From CAZVBV01 sp964513975 (lineage in GTDB: Bacteria > Patescibacteriota > Gracilibacteria > UBA4473), in contig CAZEON010000027.1 of assembly GCA_964513975.1 (NCBI GenBank), positions 1 through 14,879 of the forward strand: 14,879 bases of DNA, given 5' to 3'. Below the pieces are notes generated by a model. That model saw nothing but the letters and a program-made list of their open reading frames with translations. It ran no database searches and was not told where the DNA came from. Positions 6,316 through 13,993 of this stretch are shown piece after piece. Position 1 is the stretch's first letter; every line of letters starts with the position of its first letter. The position numbers and the translations under genes are program-made.

Positions 6316-6416
6316 ATAGTCCGGCGAACAAAAACAAACAAGCTGTCAATTGCAAAATTGTAAAAGATTTGTACCATTACTTCCAGTAAGTCCTGATTTT
6401 TCATGACTCTTTAAAC

Positions 6417-7754
6417 ATGCCTTATTACGAAAGAAACATTCGGTTAATTCTTTTTCTCATTTTGCCCATTTTGGGATTCTTGCTCGGATGGAGCCTGAGT
6501 CAGAAGAACGCAGAATATGAACCAGCGGTAAGTATTGAAAGCGAAATACCAGATACCGAAGTGGTGGTTGTGGAGGAGCCAAAACTTAAAATTAAAAAGA
6601 ACACGAAACCAAAAGACGTAGACCTTTCTTTGTTCTGGGAAACCTGGAACGGAATGGAAGAGAACTATCTTTACAAAGAAAAACTCGTGGTAGAAGACCA
6701 AGTCTACGGAGCGATTAAAGGAATGATTCGTTCACTGGGAGATTCGTACACAGTGTTCATGACGCCAGATGAAACAAAGAAATTTGAAGAAAATATTGCA
6801 GGAGAATTTGAAGGCATCGGAGCCGAGATTGCGATTCGAAACAAACAACTGCTCATAGTAACACCGCTCAAAGGGTCGCCCGCACAAATGGCAGGACTCA
6901 AATCAGGAGATGTTATTTTTAAGATTAACGACGAACTAACGCACGATCTTTCTGTCGACGAAGCGGTCATGAAGATTCGTGGACCAAAGGGAGAAAAAGT
7001 AGTGCTTACTATTATCCGAGAATACAAACCGAACCCACTCGAGATTACAATTGTTCGCGACAACATTGTGGTGAAAACATTGGAATGGGAAATGAACGAC
7101 GACGTAGCGGTGGTGAGTTTGGCACAATTTGGAACTGATATCGTGAGTGACTTTCAATCAATTACCGCAGATATCCTGCTTCAGAACCCACGAGGAGTGG
7201 TTCTTGATTTGAGAAACAACGGAGGAGGATTTCTTGATGCGTGTGTACAGATTGCTTCAGAATTTCTTGATAAAGAGATCATTGTTCGGACAAAAGGACG
7301 GAAGTTCGGAGACTCTGGCGACATCATGAGTGGACGGAACGGAGCGTTTCTTGAAATGCCATTAATCGTGCTTGTAAACCAAGGATCAGCGTCAGCTTCT
7401 GAAATTTTTGCAGGAGCGGTACAAGATCACAAGCGAGGACTCTTGCTTGGAGTGAAGACATTTGGGAAAGGATCTGTGCAAAATGTGATTCCGCTTTCTG
7501 ACGGTTCAAGTTTGAAAGTAACAATTGCGGAATGGCTCACCCCAGAAGGAAAATCTATTCACGAAGTTGGGATTGATCCAGATGAAATTATTGAGATTAC
7601 CGATGAGGATTTTGAGAACGGAACCGATACGGTTCTCTCTCGTGCCCTCGATCTCGTGGGAACAGATGAAATGACAACAATACTTGAGGGAGAAGAAGAG
7701 ACGGAAGAGGAGGTGGTATTGGAGGAGACAGAAACGGTGAATGATGAGGAATGA
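6417..7754 (+). CDS. S41 carboxy-terminal processing protease (CtpA/CtpB type)
   Basis: This membrane-anchored serine protease trims or degrades envelope proteins outside the cytoplasmic membrane. The 445-aa protein has an N-terminal anchor (residues about 9-28) and a helical cap carrying LGDSYTVFM. A PDZ domain follows (about 130-215, with the GIGAEI and GSPAQMAGLKSGDVI landmarks). The S41 core contains LDLRNNGGG (264-271) and NQGSASASEIFAGAV (321-335). By alignment with CtpB, Ser326 and Lys351 (FGKGSVQ) form the catalytic dyad, with Gln355 nearby. The end is unusual: after about residue 423 it is a Glu/Asp/Thr-rich tail (GEEETEEEVV) with no domain. It lies among envelope genes (VanW, MurC follow). 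No Shine-Dalgarno precedes the ATG and no convincing promoter was found. Confidence 0.95.
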   Translation: MPYYERNIRLILFLILPILGFLLGWSLSQKNAEYEPAVSIESEIPDTEVVVVEEPKLKIKKNTKPKDVDLSLFWETWNGMEENYLYKEKLVVEDQVYGAIKGMIRSLGDSYTVFMTPDETKKFEENIAGEFEGIGAEIAIRNKQLLIVTPLKGSPAQMAGLKSGDVIFKINDELTHDLSVDEAVMKIRGPKGEKVVLTIIREYKPNPLEITIVRDNIVVKTLEWEMNDDVAVVSLAQFGTDIVSDFQSITADILLQNPRGVVLDLRNNGGGFLDACVQIASEFLDKEIIVRTKGRKFGDSGDIMSGRNGAFLEMPLIVLVNQGSASASEIFAGAVQDHKRGLLLGVKTFGKGSVQNVIPLSDGSSLKVTIAEWLTPEGKSIHEVGIDPDEIIEITDEDFENGTDTVLSRALDLVGTDEMTTILEGEEETEEEVVLEETETVNDEE

Positions 7755-7763
7755 AGAAAAAGG

Positions 7764-7858
7764 TTAAATGTTAAAGGTAAAATGTTAAAAGAATTTTTAA
7801 TGTCCAATGACTAATATCTAAAAAACTATTAACTATAAACTGTAAACTATAAACTCAT
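7764..7858. repeat. Two heptamer microsatellites between the S41 and vanW genes
   Basis: Four imperfect 7-bp units lie at 7764-7791 (TTAAATG, TTAAAGG, TAAAATG, TTAAAAG). Five more lie at 7824-7858 (AACTATT, AACTATA, AACTGTA, AACTATA, AACTCAT). Both have a strict 7-bp period. The spacer has no coding potential. Such arrays may vary in length by slippage and sit just upstream of the vanW promoter. Confidence 0.75.
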
Positions 7859-7864
7859 AATAAG

Positions 7865-7892
7865 TTGCCATTTTCCCTATTTTCTCTAGATT
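7865..7892 (+). promoter_or_regulatory. vanW-murC promoter, leaderless layout
   Basis: TTGCCA (7865-7870) and TAGATT (7887-7892) are 16 nt apart. The ATG at 7901 follows the -10 box by 8 nt, predicting a transcript that begins at or within 2 nt of the start codon. There is no Shine-Dalgarno. The TTG of this -35 box also begins a longer reading frame, which I reject as the gene start. Confidence 0.55.
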
Positions 7893-7900
7893 CCCAAGTG

Positions 7901-9121
7901 ATGAGAAAGCTTCTTATACTCCTCGGACTCTGCCTTTTTTCAACCGCTTTTGCAGGCAGTGGAGAAGAGTTGAATCTTATTTTTGAGGATCGAATGTTGA
8001 CGCTCAATTTCGAGGCACAGCCAGAGTTGCTGCAACAAAGTGCACAGCATTTTTTGCGGATAGGAGAGGACAGAATCCACATCGACATGGGTGATAATCT
8101 TCCTGTGGAAGACGGACTCTTTACCATTGAAACAGATTTTTACACCACGATTTCTCCGCAAAAGCTTGAAGAATTTCTAAAATCGACATCGATTATTCGA
8201 GACAAAAAAGAGAAACGATCAGTGGAAATTCTTATCGAGGACAAGGAGATTGTGTTTGATGGAACGCCTCGTGATGGATTTGAAATAGAACTTGATCGAT
8301 TGATTGAGTTGATGAACGAGGCTTTGCAAACTGACTTGAGATTTGTGCACGTGCCTGCAGAAAAAATATTCTCTGACGTAGTCGTACATCCAGATTTGGC
8401 AGAAAAAGGAATCCAAGAAATCATTGCCGTGGGGGAATCGAACTTCACTGGATCGTCAGAATCCAGACGACAAAACATCATCGCCGGAGCGCAAAAATTT
8501 AACGGAGTGGTTATTCCACGAGGGGGAATATTTTCTTTCAATAAAATTCTTGAATCGGTGGAAGAAGAAGATGGATTCGTACGAGAACTGGTTATCAAGG
8601 GAGACAAAACAGAGAAAGAACTGGGAGGAGGTGTGTGTCAGGTGTCGACGACAGCATTCCGCGCAGCACTGTCTGGAGGACTTGCGATTCGTCAACGACG
8701 AAATCATTCTTATGCTGTGCCGTACTATAAACCCTATGGACTCGACGCGGCGATTTACATCGGAGCGCTTGATATGAGTTTTCGGAACGACACACCAGGA
8801 TCGATGCTGATTCAGACATTTACCGAAGGAGATAATCTCTTCTTTGTGTTTTATGGAACGGATGACGGACGGAAAGTCTCGCTTTCTGGACCGTATATTT
8901 CTGACTACAAAGAAGCTCCAGCGGCGATTGTGTACGAATCAGAAGACCTGCCGTTTGGAGAAATCCAAGAGATTGGAGAAGCGCACGATGGGTTTAAAGC
9001 TGAGTGGATTCGACGGATTGAGAACAACGGAAAAGTGAAGAATAGTTATTTCAAGTCGGAATACAGAGCCTGGCCAGCGAAGCAATTGAAAGGTGTTTCT
9101 TACAACCAAAACGTTCGATGA
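7901..9121 (+). CDS. Secreted VanW-domain protein
   Basis: The 406-aa protein begins with a clean signal peptide, MRKLLILLGLCLFSTAFA (1-18), probably cut after AFA, with no lipobox Cys. Residues about 180-320 are a VanW domain: NFTGSSESRRQNI, then VVIPRGGIFSFN, GGGVCQVSTT (242-251), and NHSYAVPYYKPYGLDAAIYI. VanW is found in vancomycin-resistance clusters and widely in bacterial envelopes; its chemistry is not established, and a role at peptidoglycan is the usual inference. The N-terminal 160 residues are a separate uncharacterised region. The stop overlaps the murC start by four bases (ATGA), so the two are translated together, which supports a cell-wall role. The upstream in-frame TTG at 7865 would put an extra 12 residues before the signal peptide and is unlikely. 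Confidence 0.92.
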   Translation: MRKLLILLGLCLFSTAFAGSGEELNLIFEDRMLTLNFEAQPELLQQSAQHFLRIGEDRIHIDMGDNLPVEDGLFTIETDFYTTISPQKLEEFLKSTSIIRDKKEKRSVEILIEDKEIVFDGTPRDGFEIELDRLIELMNEALQTDLRFVHVPAEKIFSDVVVHPDLAEKGIQEIIAVGESNFTGSSESRRQNIIAGAQKFNGVVIPRGGIFSFNKILESVEEEDGFVRELVIKGDKTEKELGGGVCQVSTTAFRAALSGGLAIRQRRNHSYAVPYYKPYGLDAAIYIGALDMSFRNDTPGSMLIQTFTEGDNLFFVFYGTDDGRKVSLSGPYISDYKEAPAAIVYESEDLPFGEIQEIGEAHDGFKAEWIRRIENNGKVKNSYFKSEYRAWPAKQLKGVSYNQNVR

Positions 9122-10377
9122 AGATTCATTTTGTCGGAATCGGTGGAATAGGAATTTCGGGTGTGGCTCAGTTTTGCAAAGAGAGAGGTGACGAAGTTTC
9201 GGGATCGGACATTACGGAAAGTGAGATTTTCCCTGCGCTCGCGGAAGCGGGTATTGAAGTATCCATTCCACAAAAAACGGAAAACGTTCCTAATGACTGC
9301 GACCTCGTGGTCTACACAGAAGCGGTTGATGAGAACAATCCAGAACGAATTTTTGCCAAAGAAAAAGGACTTCGAGAGATGTCGTATTTCAAATTTCTTG
9401 GTGAACTCTCTTCAGAATTCCACACGATTGCAGTGACTGGAACCCATGGAAAAACCACCACGGTCGCGATGATTGCGGCGGGTATGAAAGCGACACAGTT
9501 TGATCCGACCTTTTTTGTGGGCTCAACGCTGAAAGAATTCAACGGTTCAAATTTCCATCTCGGAACCAATGATTGGATGGTGTATGAAGCCTGTGAATAC
9601 CGAAATAATTTCCAATATCTCAAACCTCAAATTGTCGTTCTTACCAATGTCGAATGGGATCATCCCGATAGTTATCCGACCGAAGAAAGCTACTTCGAAG
9701 CATTCCGCTCATTTGTTGCCAACGCCAAACTGGTCATCTATCACCGAGGAGATGAGGGAGCAGAAAAGGTATTAGAAAAATTTAAAGGAGAAAAATTATC
9801 GATTCCTTCACAAAGTCCCAACAGTTGGGAGCATATCTTACAAATCAAAGGACAGCACAATTATGAAAATGCGACACTGGCGTTGGCATTAGCGAACAAG
9901 TTAGAACTCAATCTCGAACAATTCAAAAAAGGACTGGGAGCTTTCACCGGAGCGGGACGCCGACAAGAATTGTTAGCGACTGTTGATGGTGTGTATATCT
10001 ATGATGATTACGGTCATCATCCGACAGAAATAAAAGCCACATTACAGGGGCTTCGAGAAAAATATCCAGAGGCAAAAATCGGACTGATCTACGAACCGCA
10101 TCAGTTTTCTCGAACAAAACAATTCTTTCCAGAATTCGTGGAAGCTCTCCGACTTGCGGATTACACGGCACTTTTCCCGATTTACGAAGCACGAGATAGC
10201 GAAGAAGATAAGAAGTTCAGTGTTGATAACTTCCTCACCGAAGAACCTTCCTTCACGTTCGTACAAACAAAAGAAGAAGCTCTCGGGTTTCGAAAAAATC
10301 TCCGAGAAGGAGACATTTTACTATTTATGGGAGCGGGGAATATTTCAGCGTTTGCGAAAGACTTTCTTGTGCGGTAG
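9118..10377 (+). CDS. murC: UDP-N-acetylmuramate--L-alanine ligase
   Basis: MurC adds L-alanine to UDP-MurNAc with ATP, the first step in building the peptidoglycan stem peptide in the cytosol. The 419-aa protein has an N-terminal Rossmann domain starting MKIHFVGIGGIGISGVA and the Mur-ligase P-loop TGTHGKTTT (about 107-115). MurC-type EACEYRNNF and a TNVEWDHPDSY segment follow, then GAGRRQEL where most members have RRF. The C-terminal domain has YDDYGHHPTEIKATL and YEPHQFSRT. At about 420 residues it is slightly shorter than E. coli MurC (491). An Mpl-like ligase is the main alternative, but EACEY and the YDDYxHHPTE run fit MurC. It starts inside the vanW stop (ATGA), and its last 33 bases overlap the convergent HD gene on the other strand. 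Confidence 0.93.
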   Translation: MKIHFVGIGGIGISGVAQFCKERGDEVSGSDITESEIFPALAEAGIEVSIPQKTENVPNDCDLVVYTEAVDENNPERIFAKEKGLREMSYFKFLGELSSEFHTIAVTGTHGKTTTVAMIAAGMKATQFDPTFFVGSTLKEFNGSNFHLGTNDWMVYEACEYRNNFQYLKPQIVVLTNVEWDHPDSYPTEESYFEAFRSFVANAKLVIYHRGDEGAEKVLEKFKGEKLSIPSQSPNSWEHILQIKGQHNYENATLALALANKLELNLEQFKKGLGAFTGAGRRQELLATVDGVYIYDDYGHHPTEIKATLQGLREKYPEAKIGLIYEPHQFSRTKQFFPEFVEALRLADYTALFPIYEARDSEEDKKFSVDNFLTEEPSFTFVQTKEEALGFRKNLREGDILLFMGAGNISAFAKDFLVR

Positions 10378-11232
10378 TTCATGGTCATTCATCATGCGTT
10401 CAACAACAGCGCGGAGATACTCATTTTCTTCATAGATTTTTTCTCGTATCCAATCTGGAAGCAAGAATCCTACAAAGGGGAACATGCGCAGAATGAATTC
10501 GATATAGCAGGATTCATATTTTACTTTCTGTGTATCTTTGTGGGGAGAGAGGGCATTATGGAGAATGTCGACTCCTTTAAGAAATGGGGCAAGAGGATTC
10601 CCACAATGAGCAATACGGAGAATATAATCCTCGGATGATTCACGCGTTGTTTTTGTTCTTCGACGCGTCAATACTTTCCCTGTATCAATAATCAGTTCCA
10701 CTTCTTTTTGTGAAAGTTCTATTTCACTTAAAAGTTCTCGAATACAATGTTCTCCACCCTTCTTGTCTTCACAGAAATCATGAAGCATTCCAGAGAGAAC
10801 AACTGCTCTTTTTTTCTTCCTCAAAGTTTTGAGTTCAGATTTATTTCGAGAAGGAACGTGTTTGTTTCGTATCCCTTCGTCCAAAAGAGCTAATGCAATG
10901 ATAGCCACGCCAAGTGGATGATTTACCATGGGTTCTTTGTTCCCAGAGACAAAGTTTCGAGCACTGACACGAAAATCAAACTTTCCATTTTTATCTTGAT
11001 ATCGTTCTTCCAAAAAATTCACCACCGTTTCAATTTGCTTTCGATTTCTTTGTGAAAACCGAAACGATTCCATCATCCAGAAGAGGAGATTTTTTTGATA
11101 CTCAAATTCATGCTCTCCTTCAGAGTCTTTTTTATTAGCGAAGGTCCAAAATACCTCCGCCTTTTCTTTTTCACCAAGGACGTATAATAAGCCTTTTCGT
11201 TTTTTTAACATAATTTCCCCAAACTGTATCAT
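10345..11232 (-). CDS. HD-domain protein resembling the (p)ppGpp hydrolase domain of Rel/SpoT
   Basis: With start ATG 11232 the protein has 295 aa. The HD metal site is complete: NHPLGVA (His105), MLHDFCED (His151, Asp152, Glu155, Asp156) and KGVDILHN (Asp222, Asn226). HDxxED and DxxxN are the arrangement of the Rel/SpoT/MESH1 hydrolase site, which removes pyrophosphate from (p)ppGpp. No synthetase, TGS or ACT domain follows, so it looks like a hydrolase-only small alarmone enzyme, or an HD phosphohydrolase with another nucleotide as substrate. The first 95 residues are a basic extension unlike MESH1. Alternative starts are TTG 11250, with TATAAA 8 nt before it, and ATG 11211, preceded by GGGGAAA. 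It lies 38 nt after the 167-aa gene on the same strand, and its end overlaps murC by 33 nt. Confidence 0.75.
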   Translation of the reverse strand: MIQFGEIMLKKRKGLLYVLGEKEKAEVFWTFANKKDSEGEHEFEYQKNLLFWMMESFRFSQRNRKQIETVVNFLEERYQDKNGKFDFRVSARNFVSGNKEPMVNHPLGVAIIALALLDEGIRNKHVPSRNKSELKTLRKKKRAVVLSGMLHDFCEDKKGGEHCIRELLSEIELSQKEVELIIDTGKVLTRRRTKTTRESSEDYILRIAHCGNPLAPFLKGVDILHNALSPHKDTQKVKYESCYIEFILRMFPFVGFLLPDWIREKIYEENEYLRAVVERMMNDHELPHKKVFRKR

Positions 11233-11270
11233 AACTTTTTTATTACTCAAATTTTAAATTTATAAAAAAT

Positions 11271-11774
11271 TCATTTCTTTTTATCCTTAAATACTCGAAC
11301 AGAAAATCGATCAGTGAGTTCATTGGTATCTTGTAGTACACTTTCTATCTTTGCAATAATTTCATTAATTGACGACTCTAATTCGGGTTGAATATAAAAT
11401 TTAAACATTGTTTCCGTGCGAGGTCCTTTTTCTTTCTTCCCCTTTATTGTCTTGTAGGAATCTTCTCGAGAATAGGCGACGGGTTTATGTCCCATAGATT
11501 CAATAGCTTCCCGACAGGTAGTGTCTGCACCAAAAAGGTCATTTGGATGCGGTGGCGAAGGAACGGCTTCTTTTTCGACGGTAATTTGATTCATAATCCC
11601 TTCTCCAATCAGTACAAAAGGGATTCCGAGTACCTCAATTATTTTCCGAACAATATGTTTCTTTTCTTCGGTTTTTGTATTTTCAAGAGATGTTCCATCA
11701 GGAATGTCTTCAGAAATAAAGTCCTTCAATTTGCATTCAATAATGACATAAGGGGTCTTTTGCTTGTTTTTCAT
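11271..11774 (-). CDS. Hypothetical 167-aa protein upstream of the HD hydrolase
   Basis: The protein begins MKNKQKTPYVIIECKLKDFI, a beta-strand followed by an acidic stretch. A hydrophobic strand segment, GIPFVLIGEGIMN, lies at about 50-62. A loop with PSPPHPNDLFG follows, and the C-terminal half alternates strands and helices before a basic tail. There is no signal peptide or membrane helix, so it is probably cytosolic. It forms a two-gene operon with the HD hydrolase-like gene. The promoter on the minus strand places the transcript start within a few nucleotides of the ATG. I do not recognise a family; pairing with an HD nucleotide hydrolase suggests a shared regulatory or stress role, as inference only. 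Confidence 0.75.
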   Translation of the reverse strand: MKNKQKTPYVIIECKLKDFISEDIPDGTSLENTKTEEKKHIVRKIIEVLGIPFVLIGEGIMNQITVEKEAVPSPPHPNDLFGADTTCREAIESMGHKPVAYSREDSYKTIKGKKEKGPRTETMFKFYIQPELESSINEIIAKIESVLQDTNELTDRFSVRVFKDKKK

Positions 11775-11784
11775 ATCGATTAAT

Positions 11785-11813
11785 ATAATACTATATTTCA
11801 GTCACTATATCAA
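11785..11813 (-). promoter_or_regulatory. Promoter of the 167-aa/HD operon, near-leaderless
   Basis: On the minus strand TTGATA (11813-11808) and TATTAT (11790-11785) are 17 nt apart. A second -10-like TATATT (11787-11782) ends 7 nt before the ATG at 11774. Either box gives a leader of 0-4 nt. The spacer is shared with the divergent asnS gene. Confidence 0.55.
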
Positions 11814-11877
11814 GCTTTCCTCCGCATTGACTTTCCTGTGTGTTTGAGCACAATTCATAAGAATAAAAACAATCCTC

Positions 11878-13269
11878 ATGGCAGAAAAAATCACCGTCAA
11901 AGCGCTCTATCGAGAAACAAAAACCCACTTGAATTCCGATATCAAAATCTCTGGATGGATCAGAACCGTGCGGTCTTCCAATGCTTTTGGATTTATTCAA
12001 CTCAATGACGGAACGTTCTTCCATGGCGTACAGGTGGTATTTGAAAAAGAACTCAAAAACTTTGACGAGATTGCAAAGTTTCCCATCGGAGCCGCAATCA
12101 ATGTAGAAGGAAAATTGGTGGAATCTCAAGGTGGAAGACAAGCATTTGAGATCAAAGCAACGAGCGTAACATTGGAAGCAGACAGCGATGTAGATTTTCC
12201 TTTGCAAAAGAAACGACATTCACTTGAATACCTGCGAACGATTGCGCACCTCAGGCCGCGAACCAACACCTTCCAAGCGGTGTTCAGACTCCGATCAGTG
12301 CTTTCTCATACAATTCATTCGTTCTTCCAAGAACGGGGATACATCTACGTACACACGCCAATTATCTCGACCAGCGATTGTGAAGGAGCAGGGGAAATGT
12401 TCCAAGTTTCGACACTTGATCTCAAAAATCCTCCTAAGATAAAGGACGGGAAAGTGGATTTCTCAAAAGATTTCTTTGGAAAACCAGCGGGACTGACCGT
12501 GAGTGGACAGCTTCAGGGAGAGGCGTACGCACTGGCATTTCAAAAGATTTACACTTTCGGACCAACTTTCCGAGCAGAGAATTCCAACACCTCACGACAC
12601 GCGTCAGAGTTCTGGATGATGGAGCCAGAGATTGCGTTTGCCGACATTAATGACAACATGGACGTGGCGGAGAACATGATGAAATACGTAATCGAATACG
12701 TACTTAAAGAATTGCCAGAAGAGATGGAATTCTTCAATAAGTTTATTGATGAAGGAATATTGGATCGTTTGAAAAATATTGTTGACTCAAAATTTGAACG
12801 CATGACCTACACGGATGCTGTGGAAATGCTGGAAAAATCAGGAGAGAAATTTGAATTTCCTGTGAAATGGGGGATTGATTTGCAGAGTGAGCACGAGCAG
12901 TACATTTGTAAAAAACTCGGAAAACCCGTCTTTGTGATTGATTACCCAAAAGACATCAAGGCGTTCTACATGCGACTTAATGATGATGGTAAAACGGTAG
13001 CAGCAATGGATCTTCTCGTTCCAGGCGTAGGGGAAATCATTGGGGGTTCTCAACGAGAAGAACGACTCGATGTTCTTGATTCACGAATTACAGAAATGGG
13101 ATTGAAACCAGAGGATTACGGATGGTATCGAGAACTGCGGAAATACGGTGGTGTGAAACACGCGGGATACGGACTTGGGTTTGAACGACTGATTCAATAT
13201 ATCTCAGGAATGGGAAACATCAGAGATGTGATTCCGTTTGCGCGGACACCGAAGAATGCCGATTTTTAA
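11878..13269 (+). CDS. asnS: Asparaginyl-tRNA synthetase
   Basis: This class IIb aminoacyl-tRNA synthetase charges tRNA-Asn with asparagine using ATP. The 463-aa length matches bacterial AsnRS. The N-terminal OB-fold anticodon domain contains ISGWIRTVRSSNAFGFIQLN (24-43). The catalytic core has TSDCEGAGEMF (165-175), LTVSGQLQGEAYALAF (206-221), motif 2 FGPTFRAENSNTSRHASEFW (227-246) and motif 3 GYGLGFERLIQY near 430-441. It ends with the family-typical IRDVIPFARTP. The CEGAGE and QLQGEAYA motifs fit AsnRS rather than AspRS. No convincing -10 lies close to the ATG; TTGACT (11827) and TTGAGC (11844) are -35 candidates. A second, diverged copy of its last 30 codons lies at 13994-14088. Confidence 0.96.
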   Translation: MAEKITVKALYRETKTHLNSDIKISGWIRTVRSSNAFGFIQLNDGTFFHGVQVVFEKELKNFDEIAKFPIGAAINVEGKLVESQGGRQAFEIKATSVTLEADSDVDFPLQKKRHSLEYLRTIAHLRPRTNTFQAVFRLRSVLSHTIHSFFQERGYIYVHTPIISTSDCEGAGEMFQVSTLDLKNPPKIKDGKVDFSKDFFGKPAGLTVSGQLQGEAYALAFQKIYTFGPTFRAENSNTSRHASEFWMMEPEIAFADINDNMDVAENMMKYVIEYVLKELPEEMEFFNKFIDEGILDRLKNIVDSKFERMTYTDAVEMLEKSGEKFEFPVKWGIDLQSEHEQYICKKLGKPVFVIDYPKDIKAFYMRLNDDGKTVAAMDLLVPGVGEIIGGSQREERLDVLDSRITEMGLKPEDYGWYRELRKYGGVKHAGYGLGFERLIQYISGMGNIRDVIPFARTPKNADF

Positions 13270-13287
13270 AAAAACAATTCCTTTGTC

Positions 13288-13375
13288 ATTCTGAACCATG
13301 TGCTCAACTTGATTGGGTATTGTTTCAGAATCAGAGTGCCAATTTTTATGATTTGACCCTGAAATAAATTCAGGG
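13288..13375. repeat. Two palindromic repeats after asnS
   Basis: ATTCTGAA (13288-13295) pairs with TTCAGAAT (13324-13331). CCCTGAA (13357-13363) pairs with TTCAGGG (13369-13375) across ATAAA. Both belong to the GTCATTC...GAATGAC style of dispersed intergenic palindrome. The second may serve as the asnS terminator, though no T-run follows. A GAGC-CAAT-GCTC hairpin follows at 13386-13397. Confidence 0.55.
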
Positions 13376-13425
13376 TGACAAAATGGAGCCAATGCTCGCT
13401 TATGGGTTTTTAAGTAGAAAATCAT

Positions 13426-13458
13426 TTGACAGTGGTGGCACTAAAGTGATACACTTTA
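13426..13458 (+). promoter_or_regulatory. Toxin-antitoxin promoter with overlapping palindromic operator
   Basis: A perfect TTGACA lies at 13426-13431, with GATACA (13448-13453) 16 nt downstream as -10. Overlapping the -10 is an inverted repeat TAAAGTG-ATA-CACTTTA (13442-13458). A further AGTG (13431-13434) and CACT (13439-13442) create a second dyad in the promoter. Alternating AGTG/CACT half-sites are what a dimeric ribbon-helix-helix antitoxin would bind for autoregulation. Confidence 0.7.
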
Positions 13459-13487
13459 TTTAGTAGAAATAAAAAAATCACTACATC

Positions 13488-13724
13488 ATGCCTACTATCA
13501 AACGCCGTCTCAATGTCACCCTTTCCCCAAAACTTGAAAAAGCGATTGAACAAATTGCAGAACAGGAGTCTATGTCACAATCTACAATTCTTGTGCAATT
13601 GGCAGAAGAAGCGCTTGAGTACAATGAAGATTATATTCTTTCCGAAATTGTAGAGCGACGCATTGCTGAAAATCCAAATCCAACATTTATTTCACATGAA
13701 AAAGTCTGGGGAAAAGCGATATAA
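13488..13724 (+). CDS. Ribbon-helix-helix antitoxin of a type II module
   Basis: The 78-aa protein starts MPTIKRRLNVTLSPKLEKAI. A short basic beta-strand (residues 5-11) and two helices (about 14-28 and 33-48, LVQLAEEALEYNED) match the MetJ/Arc/CopG fold of DNA-binding antitoxins. The C-terminal tail (about 50-78, acidic then with SHEKVWGKA) should wrap and neutralise the toxin. The antitoxin binds its own promoter in such systems, and a 17-bp palindrome overlaps the -10 here. The stop lies 29 nt inside the toxin gene, typical of coupled translation. No Shine-Dalgarno is visible before the ATG; the leader is about 25-30 nt. Confidence 0.85.
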   Translation: MPTIKRRLNVTLSPKLEKAIEQIAEQESMSQSTILVQLAEEALEYNEDYILSEIVERRIAENPNPTFISHEKVWGKAI

Positions 13725-13992
13725 AATTGAATATTTTCGAGTGGCACAAAGGGATGTAATAAAGATCCCAAACGAATTGAAACCAATTATAGCAAGAGCA
13801 ATTCATGAAAAATTGGGAACGCGTCCAGAAGTTTTTGGTAAACCATTGAAAAGTATTCTCTATCCTCTTTGGAGTTTGCGTGTGAAAAATTGGCGTGTCG
13901 TATTTTTGTTAAAGAAAGGGGTTGTGCAAATTTGGGCTATTTTACCACGGTCAACTATTTATAAAGAAGTTCAGAAGCGAAAAAAATTATAA
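13696..13992 (+). CDS. RelE/ParE-superfamily toxin
   Basis: The 98-aa protein from ATG 13696 reads MKKSGEKRYKIEYFRVAQRD with the RelE-type strand-helix start. The conserved C-terminal half follows: FGKPLKSILYPLWSLRVKNW, then RVVFLLKKGVVQIWAILPRS. The Arg in LRV, the Arg in RVVF and the Arg in LPRS occupy positions used by RelE-type ribosome-dependent mRNases. ParE-type gyrase inhibition cannot be excluded. A longer frame from ATG 13663 would deepen the overlap with the antitoxin and adds no conserved residues, so 13696 is preferred. It overlaps the antitoxin by 29 nt. Immediately after its stop begins a degraded copy of the asnS 3' end. Confidence 0.85.
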   Translation: MKKSGEKRYKIEYFRVAQRDVIKIPNELKPIIARAIHEKLGTRPEVFGKPLKSILYPLWSLRVKNWRVVFLLKKGVVQIWAILPRSTIYKEVQKRKKL

Positions 13993-13993
13993 A

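Noticed and set aside
6348..6362. CAATT-GCAA-AATTG palindrome before the S41 gene as an operator
   Set aside because: It is short, A/T-rich and about 55 nt from the ATG without a recognisable promoter next to it.
7865..7900. TTG start for the vanW gene
   Set aside because: It places 12 residues before a complete signal peptide and coincides with a -35 box; ATG 7901 is better.
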